Positions 7,180 through 16,669 of a stretch of 27,923 nucleotides of DNA are shown piece by piece. A model generated the notes under the pieces. The model saw only the letters and a list, made by a program, of their open reading frames with translations. It was not told the origin of the DNA and made no database searches. The stretch spans positions 1 to 27,923 of the forward strand of contig SXSO01000154.1 in assembly GCA_005792205.1 (NCBI GenBank), written 5' to 3'. Source of the DNA: Bacteroidota bacterium (GTDB taxonomy: Bacteria; Bacteroidota; Ignavibacteria; UBA10030; F1-140-MAGs086). Position 1 is the stretch's first letter. Every line of letters starts with the position of its first letter. A program made the position numbers and the translations under genes.

Positions 7180-8651
7180 AAACTTTAATAATAATATTAT
7201 TTATGACATTTATCACAAACTCAAATTCATACGAACTTGTAATAAAAAAAAGCGAATCTCCAATTATTTCTTTTCGCATTCAATTTAAAATTGGCTCAAT
7301 AAATGACTGGAAAAAACAAGAAGGAATAAACGCATTGACTGCATCTTTGATAGCACAAGGTGGAACAAAATTTTTAACATATAACGAAGTTGTTGAAAAA
7401 CTTTATCCTTGGGCGGGAGAAATTTATTTCATTGCAGATAAGGAGCTGACAACATTTATTGGAAGTGTACACAAAGATAATTTGGAAGGTTTTTACAAAA
7501 TATTTTCTGATTTAATTTTAAATCCACGATTTGATGAAGAGGATTTTGCAAGAGTGAAAGATGAAAACTTAAATTTTTTTGAAAATAATTTGCGCAGTAT
7601 AAACGATGAAGATCTTGGAAAACAAGTTCTGCAAACAATGATATACAAAAATCATCCATATGAAAAACATCATTTTGGAACCGTTGAAGGAATAAAATCA
7701 ATTATACTTGACGATGTAAAAAAATATTACAACGAAAATTATACGCAAGAAAATTTAGTTATTGGAATCACAGGAAATATTTCAAAAGAAATTATTAATG
7801 AAATTGATTCTGATTTTAAAAAAATTTCACTTGGGAAATTTCAAAAAACTCTACTTCCAAAGACAGAAGAAATTCAAGATATGGAAATTACAATTGTGGA
7901 AAAAAGTGCAAGGGCAACAGCAATTTCAATTGGATTTCCAATTTCTGTAACTCGTAGTGATAAAGATTTTTATGCACTTATGGTTGCTAATTCTTATTTT
8001 GGAGAGCATAGAACATTCAATGGTGTTTTGATGAATAAAATTCGTGGAGATAGAGGAATAAATTATGGTGATTATTCTTACATTGAAAATTTTATTCAAG
8101 ATGGTGGAACAAGGTTTTTTATTCCAAATGTTGCAAGAAGACAACAATTTTTTAGTATTTGGATTAGACCAACTAAACCAGAAGATGCACATTTTTCACT
8201 TCGTCTTGCGATGAAAGAGTTGAAAAGTTTATGTGAAAGTGGAATTTCAAAAGAAGAGTTTGAAAATGCTCGTGATTTTGTAATTAACTATTCTAAACTT
8301 TGGGCACAAACTCAAAGTCGCTCACTTGGTTTTGAACTTGATTCTAAATTTTACAAAGCAGATTATTTCATTGATAAAATTGAAGAGGAACTAAAGCAAT
8401 TATCCGTAGATGATGTGAATAGTGCAATAAGAAAATATCTTCAATACCAAAACGTAAAAGTTGCAATTATCTGTCAAAATGCAAATGAACTCAAAGAAAA
8501 AATTTTAACAAACGCAACTTCACAAATAAAATATTCAACAACAGTTGATGAATCTATTTTAAGAGAAGATGAAAGTATTATAAATTATTCACTTAACATC
8601 AACAAAAATAAATTGAATGTTCTTCAAGTAAATCAACTGTTTAAAAAATAA
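7176..8651 (+). CDS. M16 family peptidase-like protein, non-catalytic partner, exported
   Basis: Second M16 protein, 491 residues, with an N-terminal signal peptide (about 1-18, MKTLIIILFMTFITNSNS). The position where HxxEH should lie reads GINALTASLIAQGG, so the zinc ligands are missing and this subunit should be inactive. The fold is retained: the KNHPYEKHHFGTVEGI segment, and later RGDRGINYGDYSYIENF, which resembles the Arg/Tyr substrate-binding region of the C-terminal half of M16B enzymes. Paired active and inactive M16 proteins encoded side by side are common in Bacteroidota and Proteobacteria and probably form a heterodimer like mitochondrial processing peptidase. The direct ATG/stop overlap with the upstream gene fits obligate co-expression. 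Confidence 0.88.
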   Translation: MKTLIIILFMTFITNSNSYELVIKKSESPIISFRIQFKIGSINDWKKQEGINALTASLIAQGGTKFLTYNEVVEKLYPWAGEIYFIADKELTTFIGSVHKDNLEGFYKIFSDLILNPRFDEEDFARVKDENLNFFENNLRSINDEDLGKQVLQTMIYKNHPYEKHHFGTVEGIKSIILDDVKKYYNENYTQENLVIGITGNISKEIINEIDSDFKKISLGKFQKTLLPKTEEIQDMEITIVEKSARATAISIGFPISVTRSDKDFYALMVANSYFGEHRTFNGVLMNKIRGDRGINYGDYSYIENFIQDGGTRFFIPNVARRQQFFSIWIRPTKPEDAHFSLRLAMKELKSLCESGISKEEFENARDFVINYSKLWAQTQSRSLGFELDSKFYKADYFIDKIEEELKQLSVDDVNSAIRKYLQYQNVKVAIICQNANELKEKILTNATSQIKYSTTVDESILREDESIINYSLNINKNKLNVLQVNQLFKK

Positions 8652-8656
8652 TTTTT

Positions 8657-10033
8657 ATGAAACAAATTTTATCTTACATTGAATCCAATAAAAAAAGATA
8701 TTTAAATGAACTCACCGAACTTTTAAAAATTCCAAGTGTGAGTTCGCAACCAAAAAGAAAAGACGATGTTTTAAATTGTGCAAATTGGATTGCCGAACAT
8801 TTAAAAACAATTGGAATGGAAAATGTAAAAATCCATAAAACAAAAGGTCATCCAATTGTTTATGCCGACTATCTAAAAACAAATGGAAAACCAACAGTTC
8901 TTTTTTATGGACATTATGATGTTCAACCAGAAGAGCCAATTGATTTATGGACATCACAACCATTTGATGCAACAATTCGTGGAGAAAATCTTTATGCTCG
9001 CGGAGCAGCAGATGACAAAGGACAAATTTTTATTCACTTCAAAGCAATTGAATCAATTCTAAAAAATTATGGAGAACTTCCACTTAATTTAAAAATAATA
9101 ATTGAAGGTGAAGAAGAAGTTGGGAGCCCTAATTTGGAAAATTTTGTAAAACAAAATAAACAAATGTTGAAATCAGATTTGATTTTAATTTCAGATTCTT
9201 CTATGTTTGCAAAAGATGTTCCATCAATTTGTTATAGTTTGCGTGGTCTTACTTATATGGAAGTTGAACTTACGGGACCAAATCGTGATTTACATAGCGG
9301 TTCATTTGGTGGAAGTGTTCATAATCCAATTCAAGCATTATGTGAAATGATTAGTTCGCTTCATGACAAAAATGGAAAAATCACAATTCCCAATTTTTAC
9401 AATGATGTTCTTTCTCTTACAAAAGAAGAAAGAAATTCTTTTGTAAAACTTCCATTCAGTGAAAAAAAATATGCAAAAGATTTGGGAGTAAAAGAATTGT
9501 ACGGTGAAAAAGGTTATTCTTCACTTGAAAGAGTTTGGGCTCGTCCAACTTTGGAATGTAATGGGATTTGGGGAGGATATACAGGAGATGGAGCAAAAAC
9601 AGTTCTTCCATCTAAAGCATTTGCAAAAATTTCAATGCGACTTGTTCCAAATCAAAGTTCTAAAAAAATTGCAAAGTTATTTGAAAATCATTTGAAAAAA
9701 ATTGCTCCTAAAACAGTTCAAATAAAAGTTCGTTCGCTTCACGGTGGAGAAGCAGCAATTACGCCAATTGATTCAAACGGTGTGAAGTCAGCAGTTATTG
9801 CGTTGGAAAAAGGATTTGGGAAAAAAGTACTTTATCAAAGAGAAGGTGGTTCAATTCCAATTGTTGTTCAGTTCAAAAAAATTTTGAAAACTGATACTGT
9901 ACTTCTTGGATTTGGATTGCCAGATGAAAATGCTCATGCTCCTAATGAATTCATAAATCTCAATAATTTTTTCAATGGAATTAAAACTTCTGTATATTTT
10001 TATTATGAATTTGCAAAGTCCTTTGAAAATTAA
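8657..10033 (+). CDS. M20 family dipeptidase (CNDP-like metallopeptidase)
   Basis: Cytoplasmic di-zinc peptidase acting on dipeptides or short peptides; no signal peptide is seen. Metal-site motifs are in order: GHYDVQP (H86, with catalytic D88), YARGAADDKGQ (bridging D119), EGEEEVGS (catalytic E153 and ligand E154), and a late His in NAHAPNEF. The inserted lid/dimerisation domain lies roughly between residues 195 and 360 and carries RDLHSGSFGGSVHNP. The length of 458 matches the M20A/CNDP subgroup annotated as dipeptidase. It follows the M16 pair after 5 bases, so peptides released by those enzymes could be finished here; this is inference. Exact specificity cannot be read from sequence. Confidence 0.92.
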   Translation: MKQILSYIESNKKRYLNELTELLKIPSVSSQPKRKDDVLNCANWIAEHLKTIGMENVKIHKTKGHPIVYADYLKTNGKPTVLFYGHYDVQPEEPIDLWTSQPFDATIRGENLYARGAADDKGQIFIHFKAIESILKNYGELPLNLKIIIEGEEEVGSPNLENFVKQNKQMLKSDLILISDSSMFAKDVPSICYSLRGLTYMEVELTGPNRDLHSGSFGGSVHNPIQALCEMISSLHDKNGKITIPNFYNDVLSLTKEERNSFVKLPFSEKKYAKDLGVKELYGEKGYSSLERVWARPTLECNGIWGGYTGDGAKTVLPSKAFAKISMRLVPNQSSKKIAKLFENHLKKIAPKTVQIKVRSLHGGEAAITPIDSNGVKSAVIALEKGFGKKVLYQREGGSIPIVVQFKKILKTDTVLLGFGLPDENAHAPNEFINLNNFFNGIKTSVYFYYEFAKSFEN

Positions 10034-10071
10034 GATGCGATAAAATTTATTTTAATTATGAAAATATTCCA

Positions 10072-10617
10072 ATGAAAATCTATACTAAAACGGGAGATAA
10101 AGGTGAAACATCTCTTTTCAGCGGTGAAAGAGTTCAAAAACATAGTTTGCGAATAGATGCGTATGGAACAGTTGACGAACTAAATTCCCTAATTGGTATA
10201 TGTCGATCAATTTGGCCTCCTGTAGAAATTGAAAACTATTTTGAAGAACTTCAAGAATTACTTTTTGTTTTAGGAAGTGATTTGGCAACAAAATTAGATT
10301 CTTCTAAAAAAACATTTAGAATTTCTGAAGAAGATACTCATCAAATTGAAAGGCATATTGATAAGATTGACAAAGAACTTCCACAGTTGAAAAACTTTAT
10401 TCTTCCAGGAGGTTGCGCACTTGCTTCATATCTTCATTTTGCAAGAACAATTGCAAGAAAATCCGAACGACTTATAATTTTTCTTTCTACACAAGAGGAA
10501 ATAAATCCACACATAATTCCATTTATAAATCGTCTTTCTGATTTTCTGTTCGTTTTGGCAAGATATTCCAATAAACTTGAAGGAAAAGAAGAAATAAAGT
10601 GGAATTTAAAACTATAG
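10072..10617 (+). CDS. Cob(I)alamin adenosyltransferase, PduO type
   Basis: Transfers the adenosyl group of ATP to cob(I)alamin, making adenosylcobalamin. The 181-residue protein has the PduO/MMAB-family N-terminal nucleotide-binding motif TKTGDKGETSLFSGERV (about 5-21), then RIDAYGTVDELNSLIG. The C-terminal helix carries ARTIARKSERL, the family's Arg-rich signature. It is unrelated to the CobA/BtuR type. No cobalamin-dependent enzyme or other B12 gene is in the window, so its client is unknown. It is the last gene of its run, directly before a terminator. PduO is the family name; no symbol is assigned because MMAB- and PduO-type names are used interchangeably. Confidence 0.92.
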   Translation: MKIYTKTGDKGETSLFSGERVQKHSLRIDAYGTVDELNSLIGICRSIWPPVEIENYFEELQELLFVLGSDLATKLDSSKKTFRISEEDTHQIERHIDKIDKELPQLKNFILPGGCALASYLHFARTIARKSERLIIFLSTQEEINPHIIPFINRLSDFLFVLARYSNKLEGKEEIKWNLKL

Positions 10618-10630
10618 ATTGTTTTTATTC

Positions 10631-10674
10631 AAAACAAAAAAAGGTTTTTGTAATTGCAAAATCCTTTTTGTTTT
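10631..10674. terminator. Bidirectional hairpin terminator between convergent genes
   Basis: An A-rich arm (AAAACAAAAAAAGGTTTTTG) faces a T-rich arm (CAAAATCCTTTTTGTTTT) with small bulges and a short loop. It lies 13 bases after the adenosyltransferase stop and downstream of the convergent flavoprotein gene. The A and T runs let it serve both strands. Confidence 0.7.
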
Positions 10675-10763
10675 AATAGAATATATTATAAAAACTGCAA
10701 AATGTTAGTTTTTAATTTTTTAATTATTAATATTGATAAAATTTATTTTCAAATTTGAAATTT

Positions 10764-12008
10764 TTACTTATTTAATAAAACATTTTTTGCCGCTATAAAA
10801 GATGTGCTCCACGCATTTTGAAAATTAAATCCTCCTGTAATTCCATCAATATTTAAAACTTCACCACAAAAAAATAAATTAGAAACAATTTTACTTTCCA
10901 TTGTTTTGAAATTTATTTCCTTTAAATCAATTCCTCCTGCAGTTACGAATTCTTCTTTGAATGTGGTTTTTCCATTCATCACATAAATATCGTTTGAAAG
11001 AATTTTTATGATTTTATGTATTTCTTTTTTATTTAATTCATTCCAATTTTTCATCAAATCAATTTCAGATTTTGTAACAAGATATTCCCACAATCTTTTT
11101 GGAATTTGAAATGGTGACAAATTTCCAATTTTTATTTTTTTATTTTTGAAATCATTCAATTGCTCTAAAATTCTACTTTCGTTTTTTTCGTTTATCCAAT
11201 TGATGGAAATTGAAGTTGAATAGTTCAAATTAAATAAATCAATTGCAGCAAACGAAGAAAGTTTTAAAATTACAGGACCACTAAATCCCCAATGTGTGAT
11301 AAGTATTGAACCCGTTTCTTCGTATTTAGTTTGAAGAAGTTTTACTGTTACATCTTTACTTATTCCCATAAGTTTTGTAATATCAGAATTTGGAACATTA
11401 AATGTAAATAAACTTGGAATTGGTGAAATAATTGTATGTCCTAAATTTTTTATGAACTCATATTTTCCCAAATTATTAAATCCACCAACACAGCAAATAA
11501 TTGCATCTCCAAAAAAATCGCTATCATTTGTTTTTATCAAAAAGTTTGGTTCAAGTTTTTGAATTGATAGAACTTCTTTGTTGAATTTAATTTCAACATT
11601 ATATTTATTTGCTTCATTGAGAAAGCAGTTTATAATTTCGCTACTTGTATTGCTTTCAGGAAACATTCTAAAATCTTTTTCGGTGATTAGTTTTACATTT
11701 CTTTTGGCAAACCATTCAATTGTATCTTTTGTGTTAAATTGAAAAAATACTTGTTTCAATTCTTTTTTTCCACGTGGAAAATTTTCACAGAGTTTATTCT
11801 TGTCCAACGTTTCATTTGTTACATTACATCTTCCTCCTCCTGATATTTTTACTTTTGAAAGAAAGTGGTTTGTTTTTTCTAAAATAATTATTTTTGCATT
11901 CGGGAAATTTATTGCAGAATTTATCGCAGCAAAAAAACCAGATGCTCCTCCACCAATTACAATAATAGTTTTACAATTTTCCAAAAATGATTTTTTCTGA
12001 ATATACAA
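10764..12008 (-). CDS. HI0933/YhiN-family NAD(P)/FAD-dependent oxidoreductase
   Basis: Flavoprotein of the HI0933-like family (aminoacetone oxidase-type annotations); substrate unknown. An N-terminal Rossmann FAD-binding motif (IIVIGGGASGFFAA) is followed by an acidic strand end (IIILEKTNHFLSKVK) and the family hallmark ISGGGRCNVTNE. The C terminus has CGEVLNIDGITGGFNFQNAW, the second FAD contact. Length (about 406-414) is usual. The longest frame starts at a TTG (12008). A second TTG at 11984-11982 gives MENCKTIIVIGGG, which matches the short N termini of the family and is preferred on that ground. A -7-like box, TAAATTTG, lies on the minus strand at 12013-12006 and would also favour the shorter form. 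It is convergent with the adenosyltransferase and divergent from cysS. Confidence 0.88.
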   Translation of the reverse strand: MYIQKKSFLENCKTIIVIGGGASGFFAAINSAINFPNAKIIILEKTNHFLSKVKISGGGRCNVTNETLDKNKLCENFPRGKKELKQVFFQFNTKDTIEWFAKRNVKLITEKDFRMFPESNTSSEIINCFLNEANKYNVEIKFNKEVLSIQKLEPNFLIKTNDSDFFGDAIICCVGGFNNLGKYEFIKNLGHTIISPIPSLFTFNVPNSDITKLMGISKDVTVKLLQTKYEETGSILITHWGFSGPVILKLSSFAAIDLFNLNYSTSISINWINEKNESRILEQLNDFKNKKIKIGNLSPFQIPKRLWEYLVTKSEIDLMKNWNELNKKEIHKIIKILSNDIYVMNGKTTFKEEFVTAGGIDLKEINFKTMESKIVSNLFFCGEVLNIDGITGGFNFQNAWSTSFIAAKNVLLNK

Positions 12009-12066
12009 ATTTAGAAAAGTAAAATTTGAAAAAAGAAATTTCGTATTTTTACTACAATAATTTTTG

Positions 12067-13503
12067 ATGTCGCTTAAAATTTTTAATACTCTCTCAAAAG
12101 AAAAGGAAAAATTTGTTCCACTTTCTCATCCATTTGTTGGAATGTATGTTTGTGGCCCAACTGTTTATGGTGATGCACATATTGGTCATGGAAAAAGTTA
12201 TATTTCTTTTGATGTGATTTTTCGCTATTTAAAATTTCTCCAATACAAAGTTTTGTATGTTCAAAATATAACTGATGTTGGTCATCTTCTTGGAGAAGCA
12301 AATGAAGGTGAAGATAGATTGTTGCGTCAAAGTAAAATTGAACAAAAACATCCAATGGAAATTGCAGAACTTTATACTCGCAGTTTTTTTGAAGATATGG
12401 ATTTGCTAAATGTTGAACGACCTCACATTTCTCCGAGAGCAACAGGACATATCACAGAACAAATTGAACTTATTGAGATTCTTTTGGAAAAAGGATTTGC
12501 TTATGAAAACAATGGTTCAGTTTATTTTGATGTTTCAAAGTTTAAAGAATATGGAAAACTTTCCAATCGTAAACTTGATGAAGCAATTTCAGGAACACGA
12601 GTTGAAACCAGAAATGAAAAAAAATCTCCACACGATTTTGCTCTTTGGAAAAAAGCAGAAGTTGAACACATTATGCGATGGAAAAGTAGATGGAGTGTTG
12701 GTTTTCCTGGATGGCATATTGAATGTTCAGCAATGTCAATGAAATATCTTGGAGAGACGATAGATATTCACGGAGGTGGAATTGACAATCAATTTCCACA
12801 TCATGAATGTGAAATTGCACAAAGTGAATCCGCAACAGAAAAACAATTTGTAAAATATTGGATACACAACAATTTAGTTACAATTGATGGACAAAAGATG
12901 AGTAAATCGTTGAACAATTTTGTTTCTCTTAAAAACTTATTTCAAAAATTTGGTCCACTTGAATCTCGTTTTTTTATTCTTCAAAGCCATTATCGCAGCA
13001 CACTTGATTTTAGCGAAGAAGCGATTTTATCTTCTAAAAAAGGTTATGAAAAATTTTTGAATTTTTATTTCAATTTGATAGAGAGAAAAACTTTTTCCCA
13101 AACTTCCAATAAAATTGAAGTGGAAAAATTTTACAATTCGTTTTTTGAAGCAATGAATGACGATTTCAACACAGCAAAAGCAATTGCAATAATTTTTGAT
13201 TTTATTAGAGAATTTAATTCTACAATTTCTGAAAACAAAATTTTATCAGAAGAAAATTTTTCTGAGATTAAAAATTTTATTGATACAACTTGTGGAAAAA
13301 TTCTTGGAATTATTCCAAATAAAATTGAGAAAAAAATCTCAACAGATGAAGACGAATTGATGAGTTTGATAATAAATTTGCGAAATGAATTAAGAGATGC
13401 AAAACATTTTAAATTCTCTGATAAAATTAGAAACGAACTTGAAAACCTAAATATAGTTTTGGAAGACACAAAAGAAAAAACAATATGGAAAAAGAAAAAT
13501 TAA
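12067..13503 (+). CDS. cysS: Cysteinyl-tRNA synthetase
   Basis: Class I aminoacyl-tRNA synthetase charging tRNA-Cys. The N-terminal CGPTVYGDAHIGHGKSY contains zinc ligand C29 and the HIGH motif (38-41). WHIECSAMS and HGGGIDNQFPHHECE give the remaining zinc-site residues. KMSKS is at 277-281, followed by LNNF. The C-terminal helical anticodon-binding region (about 330-478) is of ordinary length. A TTG at 12064 lies directly before the ATG at 12067; the ATG is chosen. About 60 bp separate it from the divergent flavoprotein gene, enough for two opposing promoters, though none is convincing on this strand. Proline dehydrogenase follows after 24 bp. Confidence 0.97.
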   Translation: MSLKIFNTLSKEKEKFVPLSHPFVGMYVCGPTVYGDAHIGHGKSYISFDVIFRYLKFLQYKVLYVQNITDVGHLLGEANEGEDRLLRQSKIEQKHPMEIAELYTRSFFEDMDLLNVERPHISPRATGHITEQIELIEILLEKGFAYENNGSVYFDVSKFKEYGKLSNRKLDEAISGTRVETRNEKKSPHDFALWKKAEVEHIMRWKSRWSVGFPGWHIECSAMSMKYLGETIDIHGGGIDNQFPHHECEIAQSESATEKQFVKYWIHNNLVTIDGQKMSKSLNNFVSLKNLFQKFGPLESRFFILQSHYRSTLDFSEEAILSSKKGYEKFLNFYFNLIERKTFSQTSNKIEVEKFYNSFFEAMNDDFNTAKAIAIIFDFIREFNSTISENKILSEENFSEIKNFIDTTCGKILGIIPNKIEKKISTDEDELMSLIINLRNELRDAKHFKFSDKIRNELENLNIVLEDTKEKTIWKKKN

Positions 13504-13527
13504 ATTTTTTATATTCCCAAAATTTTT

Positions 13528-14430
13528 ATGAGTTTTCTAAATAGTTTATTGATAAAAACAATTCCTTTTGTTCCAAAACCGTTTATTTGGAGTGTAGCAA
13601 AAAAATATATTGCAGGAAAAAATTTAAATGATGTTGCTCGCACAGTTCGTACTTTAAATTCTTTGAATGCACTTGCTACAATTGATGTTTTGGGAGAAGA
13701 TGTTTTCAAAACAGCAGAAACATTTGTATTTAGAGATAGTTGCATTGAAACACTTAAAACAATTTATGTTCAAAAACTTGATTCAAATCTTTCTTTAAAA
13801 CTCACTCAACTTGGACTTAAAATTGATAAATCACTTTGTGAAGAAAATTTGCGGGAAATTTTAACTGTTGCATCTCAGTTTTCAATCTTTACACGAATTG
13901 ATATGGAAGATAGCAGTTGTACTGATGATACACTTGAAATTTTTGGAAATGTTAAAAAAAATTTTCCAAATGTTGGAATTGTCATTCAAGCATATTTACG
14001 ACGAAGTGAATCGGATATAAAACAATTAGTTTCGGAAAAAGCAAATGTTCGTCTATGTAAAGGAATTTATATTGAATCCGAAGAAATTGCATTCAAAGAT
14101 AGAGTTGAAATTCAAGAAAATTATTTGAAACTTTTGGAAATGCTTCTTTCCACAAAAACATATATGGGAATTGCAACACATGATTCCCATTTAATTGAAA
14201 GTGCATATTCATTGATAAAAAAATATAATTTACAAAATAGTGAGTTTGAGTTTCAAATGCTTCTTGGAGTTCGTAGAGATTTGCGAAATCAAATAATTGC
14301 AAACGGAAATAAAATCAGAATTTATGTTCCATATGGTGAACATTGGTATGCGTATTCCATTCGTAGAATGAAAGAAAATCCTGAACTTGCAGAAAATATT
14401 TTTAAATCATTTTTTGGAATTTACAAATAA
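13528..14430 (+). CDS. Proline dehydrogenase (monofunctional)
   Basis: FAD enzyme that oxidises L-proline to pyrroline-5-carboxylate and passes electrons to the quinone pool. At 300 residues it is the stand-alone form, as in Thermus, Deinococcus and Bacillus, not the PutA fusion. Conserved barrel motifs are present: FTRIDMED, VIQAYLRRSESD, VRLCKGIY, GIATHDSHL, EFQMLLGVRRDLR and the substrate-binding C terminus RIYVPYGEHWYAYSIRRMKENP. The partner pyrroline-5-carboxylate dehydrogenase is not in the window. ATG start; 24 bp after cysS and 39 bp before the transporter gene, so possibly one transcript. Confidence 0.95.
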   Translation: MSFLNSLLIKTIPFVPKPFIWSVAKKYIAGKNLNDVARTVRTLNSLNALATIDVLGEDVFKTAETFVFRDSCIETLKTIYVQKLDSNLSLKLTQLGLKIDKSLCEENLREILTVASQFSIFTRIDMEDSSCTDDTLEIFGNVKKNFPNVGIVIQAYLRRSESDIKQLVSEKANVRLCKGIYIESEEIAFKDRVEIQENYLKLLEMLLSTKTYMGIATHDSHLIESAYSLIKKYNLQNSEFEFQMLLGVRRDLRNQIIANGNKIRIYVPYGEHWYAYSIRRMKENPELAENIFKSFFGIYK

Positions 14431-14469
14431 ATTTTTCAGAAATATTTATTAACTAAAAAATAAAATCAA

Positions 14470-16503
14470 ATGGCAGAAGAAAATAAAAAAATATTCCAAC
14501 CATTTATTAGTGCAGAAACTATAATCCCAGAATTTTCTATAAAGTCAATTGTTTTGGGTGTAATTTTTGGGCTTATATTTGGAGCATCAACCGTATATCT
14601 TGCGTTAAAAGCAGGACTTACTGTTTCAGCTTCGATTCCAATTGCAGTGCTTGCAATTTCACTTGGAAGAAAAATGTTTAAAACTACGATTCTTGAAAAC
14701 AATATAATTCAAACAACGGGTTCTGCTGGTGAATCAATTGCTGCAGGCGTTGTTTTCACGCTTCCTGGATTTTTATTTCTCTCAAATCCGCAAAGTGGAA
14801 ACTATTTTAATTATTGGACAATTTTTACACTTGCAGTTTTTGGAGGAATACTTGGAACCTTGATGATGATTCCACTTCGTCGTTCACTTATAGTGAAAGA
14901 ACATGAAAATCTTCCATATCCTGAAGGAACTGCTTGTGCACAAGTTTTAATTGCGGGAGAAAAAGGTGGAGATTTTGCAAAAACAGCATATCAAGGTTTG
15001 GGATTTGCTATGATTTATGCTGTATGTCAAAAAGTATTTCACTTTATTTCAGAAACTCCTGCGTGGGTTACAAAACAAGTGAATAATTTTTTTCCATCTG
15101 CTACAGTAAATGGAGAAATTACTCCTGAATATTTAGGTGTTGGATATATTATCGGACCAAAAATTGCAGGAGTTTTAGTTGCAGGAGGTGTGCTTGCGTG
15201 GTTAGGATTGATTCCATTGATTGCTTCAATAGTTCCCGCTGAAATAATTGCAGCACAATTGATTAAACTTGGATATATGAAAGATTTAGCAACTAATGGT
15301 GGTCCAGGAAATTGGGATGCAACTACTCATACTTTTAGTAATTATGCTCCTGCAATTTATCGTGCATATATTCGTCAAATTGGTGCTGGAGCTGTTGCTG
15401 CTGGTGGATTTATCACATTGCTTAAAACAATTCCCACAATTATTTCGTCGTTTAAAGAAAGTGTTTCTTCATTGAAAGAAAAAAATAGTGGAACTGCTGT
15501 TTTAAGAACAGAAAATGATTTGTCGTTTATGACAGTGATAGTTGGAAGTATTGGTTTAGTTTTACTTATGGCATTTCTCCCACAAATTCCTGGAGATTCA
15601 ATTTTTGGAAAATTATTAGTTGGACTTCTTGTTGTTATATTTGGTTTTTTCTTTGTAACAGTTTCAAGTAGAATTGTAGGTATAATTGGTTCAAGTAACA
15701 ATCCAATTTCGGGAATGACAATTGCAACAATTATGGGAACATCGCTTGTATTTATTGCATTTAGTTTGACTGGAAAAATTTATGAACCAATGGTACTTGT
15801 TGTAGGAGGAATGATTTGTATTGCTGCAGCAAATGCTGGAGCAACTTCACAAGATTTAAAAACTGGATATCTAATTGGAGCAACACCAAAGTTTCAACAA
15901 ATTTCACTTTTTATTGGAGCAATTGTTTCTTCTGCAATTATAGGATGGACAGTTCAAATACTTGACACACCAACAAGTGAAATGGTTTCGCAAGGTATTA
16001 ATCACGCAATTGGAACAGAAAAATATCCCGCACCACAAGGAACACTTATGGCAACTTTGATTAAAGGTCTTTTATCCTTTAATCTTGATTGGCAATTTGT
16101 TTTGGTTGGAGTTTTTGTTTCCATTGTAATGGAGCTGTGTTCGGTTAAATCTCTTTCATTTGCTGTTGGACTTTATCTTCCGCTTTCCACAACACTTCCA
16201 ATTTTTGCAGGAGGAGCTGTAAAAGGAATTGCAGAATTTATAGGCAAACGAAAAGGTGAAGCAAAAGAAGATGAAGAACTTGGAAAGGGAAGTTTATTTG
16301 CAACGGGACTTGTTGCGGGAGGTGCTTTATTTGGAGTGATTGTTGCAATTGCAACAGTTTTTGCTGAAGCGTTTATGAGTAAACTTAGTTTTGAACATTC
16401 ATTAGTTAACATTTTAGGAAATTCAGGATATGAATTACTTGGTGTTATAGCATTTGCCTTTATGGGATTTGTCTTATATAAAGTTGCAAGAAAGAAAAGT
16501 TAG
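14470..16503 (+). CDS. OPT family oligopeptide transporter
   Basis: Inner-membrane protein of 677 residues with about 14-16 hydrophobic helices, of the oligopeptide transporter (OPT) superfamily, which imports small peptides or metal chelates in symport with protons. Landmarks are GVIFGLIFGASTVYLALKAG near residue 30, TTGSAGESIAAGVVFTLPG, PLRRSLIVKEHENLPYPEG (a typical OPT loop), GNWDATTHTF and the late VCBS-free helices with GLVAGGALFGVIVA. The nearby peptidases make peptide uptake plausible, but substrate cannot be read from sequence. It is the last gene before a strong terminator. Confidence 0.92.
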   Translation: MAEENKKIFQPFISAETIIPEFSIKSIVLGVIFGLIFGASTVYLALKAGLTVSASIPIAVLAISLGRKMFKTTILENNIIQTTGSAGESIAAGVVFTLPGFLFLSNPQSGNYFNYWTIFTLAVFGGILGTLMMIPLRRSLIVKEHENLPYPEGTACAQVLIAGEKGGDFAKTAYQGLGFAMIYAVCQKVFHFISETPAWVTKQVNNFFPSATVNGEITPEYLGVGYIIGPKIAGVLVAGGVLAWLGLIPLIASIVPAEIIAAQLIKLGYMKDLATNGGPGNWDATTHTFSNYAPAIYRAYIRQIGAGAVAAGGFITLLKTIPTIISSFKESVSSLKEKNSGTAVLRTENDLSFMTVIVGSIGLVLLMAFLPQIPGDSIFGKLLVGLLVVIFGFFFVTVSSRIVGIIGSSNNPISGMTIATIMGTSLVFIAFSLTGKIYEPMVLVVGGMICIAAANAGATSQDLKTGYLIGATPKFQQISLFIGAIVSSAIIGWTVQILDTPTSEMVSQGINHAIGTEKYPAPQGTLMATLIKGLLSFNLDWQFVLVGVFVSIVMELCSVKSLSFAVGLYLPLSTTLPIFAGGAVKGIAEFIGKRKGEAKEDEELGKGSLFATGLVAGGALFGVIVAIATVFAEAFMSKLSFEHSLVNILGNSGYELLGVIAFAFMGFVLYKVARKKS

Positions 16504-16520
16504 CAAAATTGTAAAAGTAA

Positions 16521-16557
16521 AAAAACCGTTATGCAATTTTTTGCGTAACGGTTTTTA
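16521..16557. terminator. Rho-independent terminator after the OPT transporter
   Basis: AAAAACCGTTATGCA (16521-16535) pairs with TGCGTAACGGTTTTT (16542-16556) across a six-base loop, with a single T-G wobble, and a T-rich tail follows. It is the most perfect terminator in the window. The A and T ends make it potentially bidirectional. Confidence 0.93.
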
Positions 16558-16669
16558 TTTTAGTGATGAAAGAAGAAAACATAACTACAAAAATTAAATA
16601 TGCAAAAAAGATTATTCTTTAAATTGCAGAAAAACTACAAATGAAAATTTTGTAAATTTCAAAAAAAAT

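Noticed and set aside
15375..15701. Long antisense frames inside the OPT transporter and flagellin genes
   Set aside because: They lie wholly inside conserved genes on the other strand, and have no start signal or recognisable product; they follow from codon bias.
14470..16503. Signs of horizontal transfer or prophage around the transporter and TPR genes
   Set aside because: Base composition and start-codon style match the neighbours, and no integrase, transposase, tRNA or att-like repeat is present.
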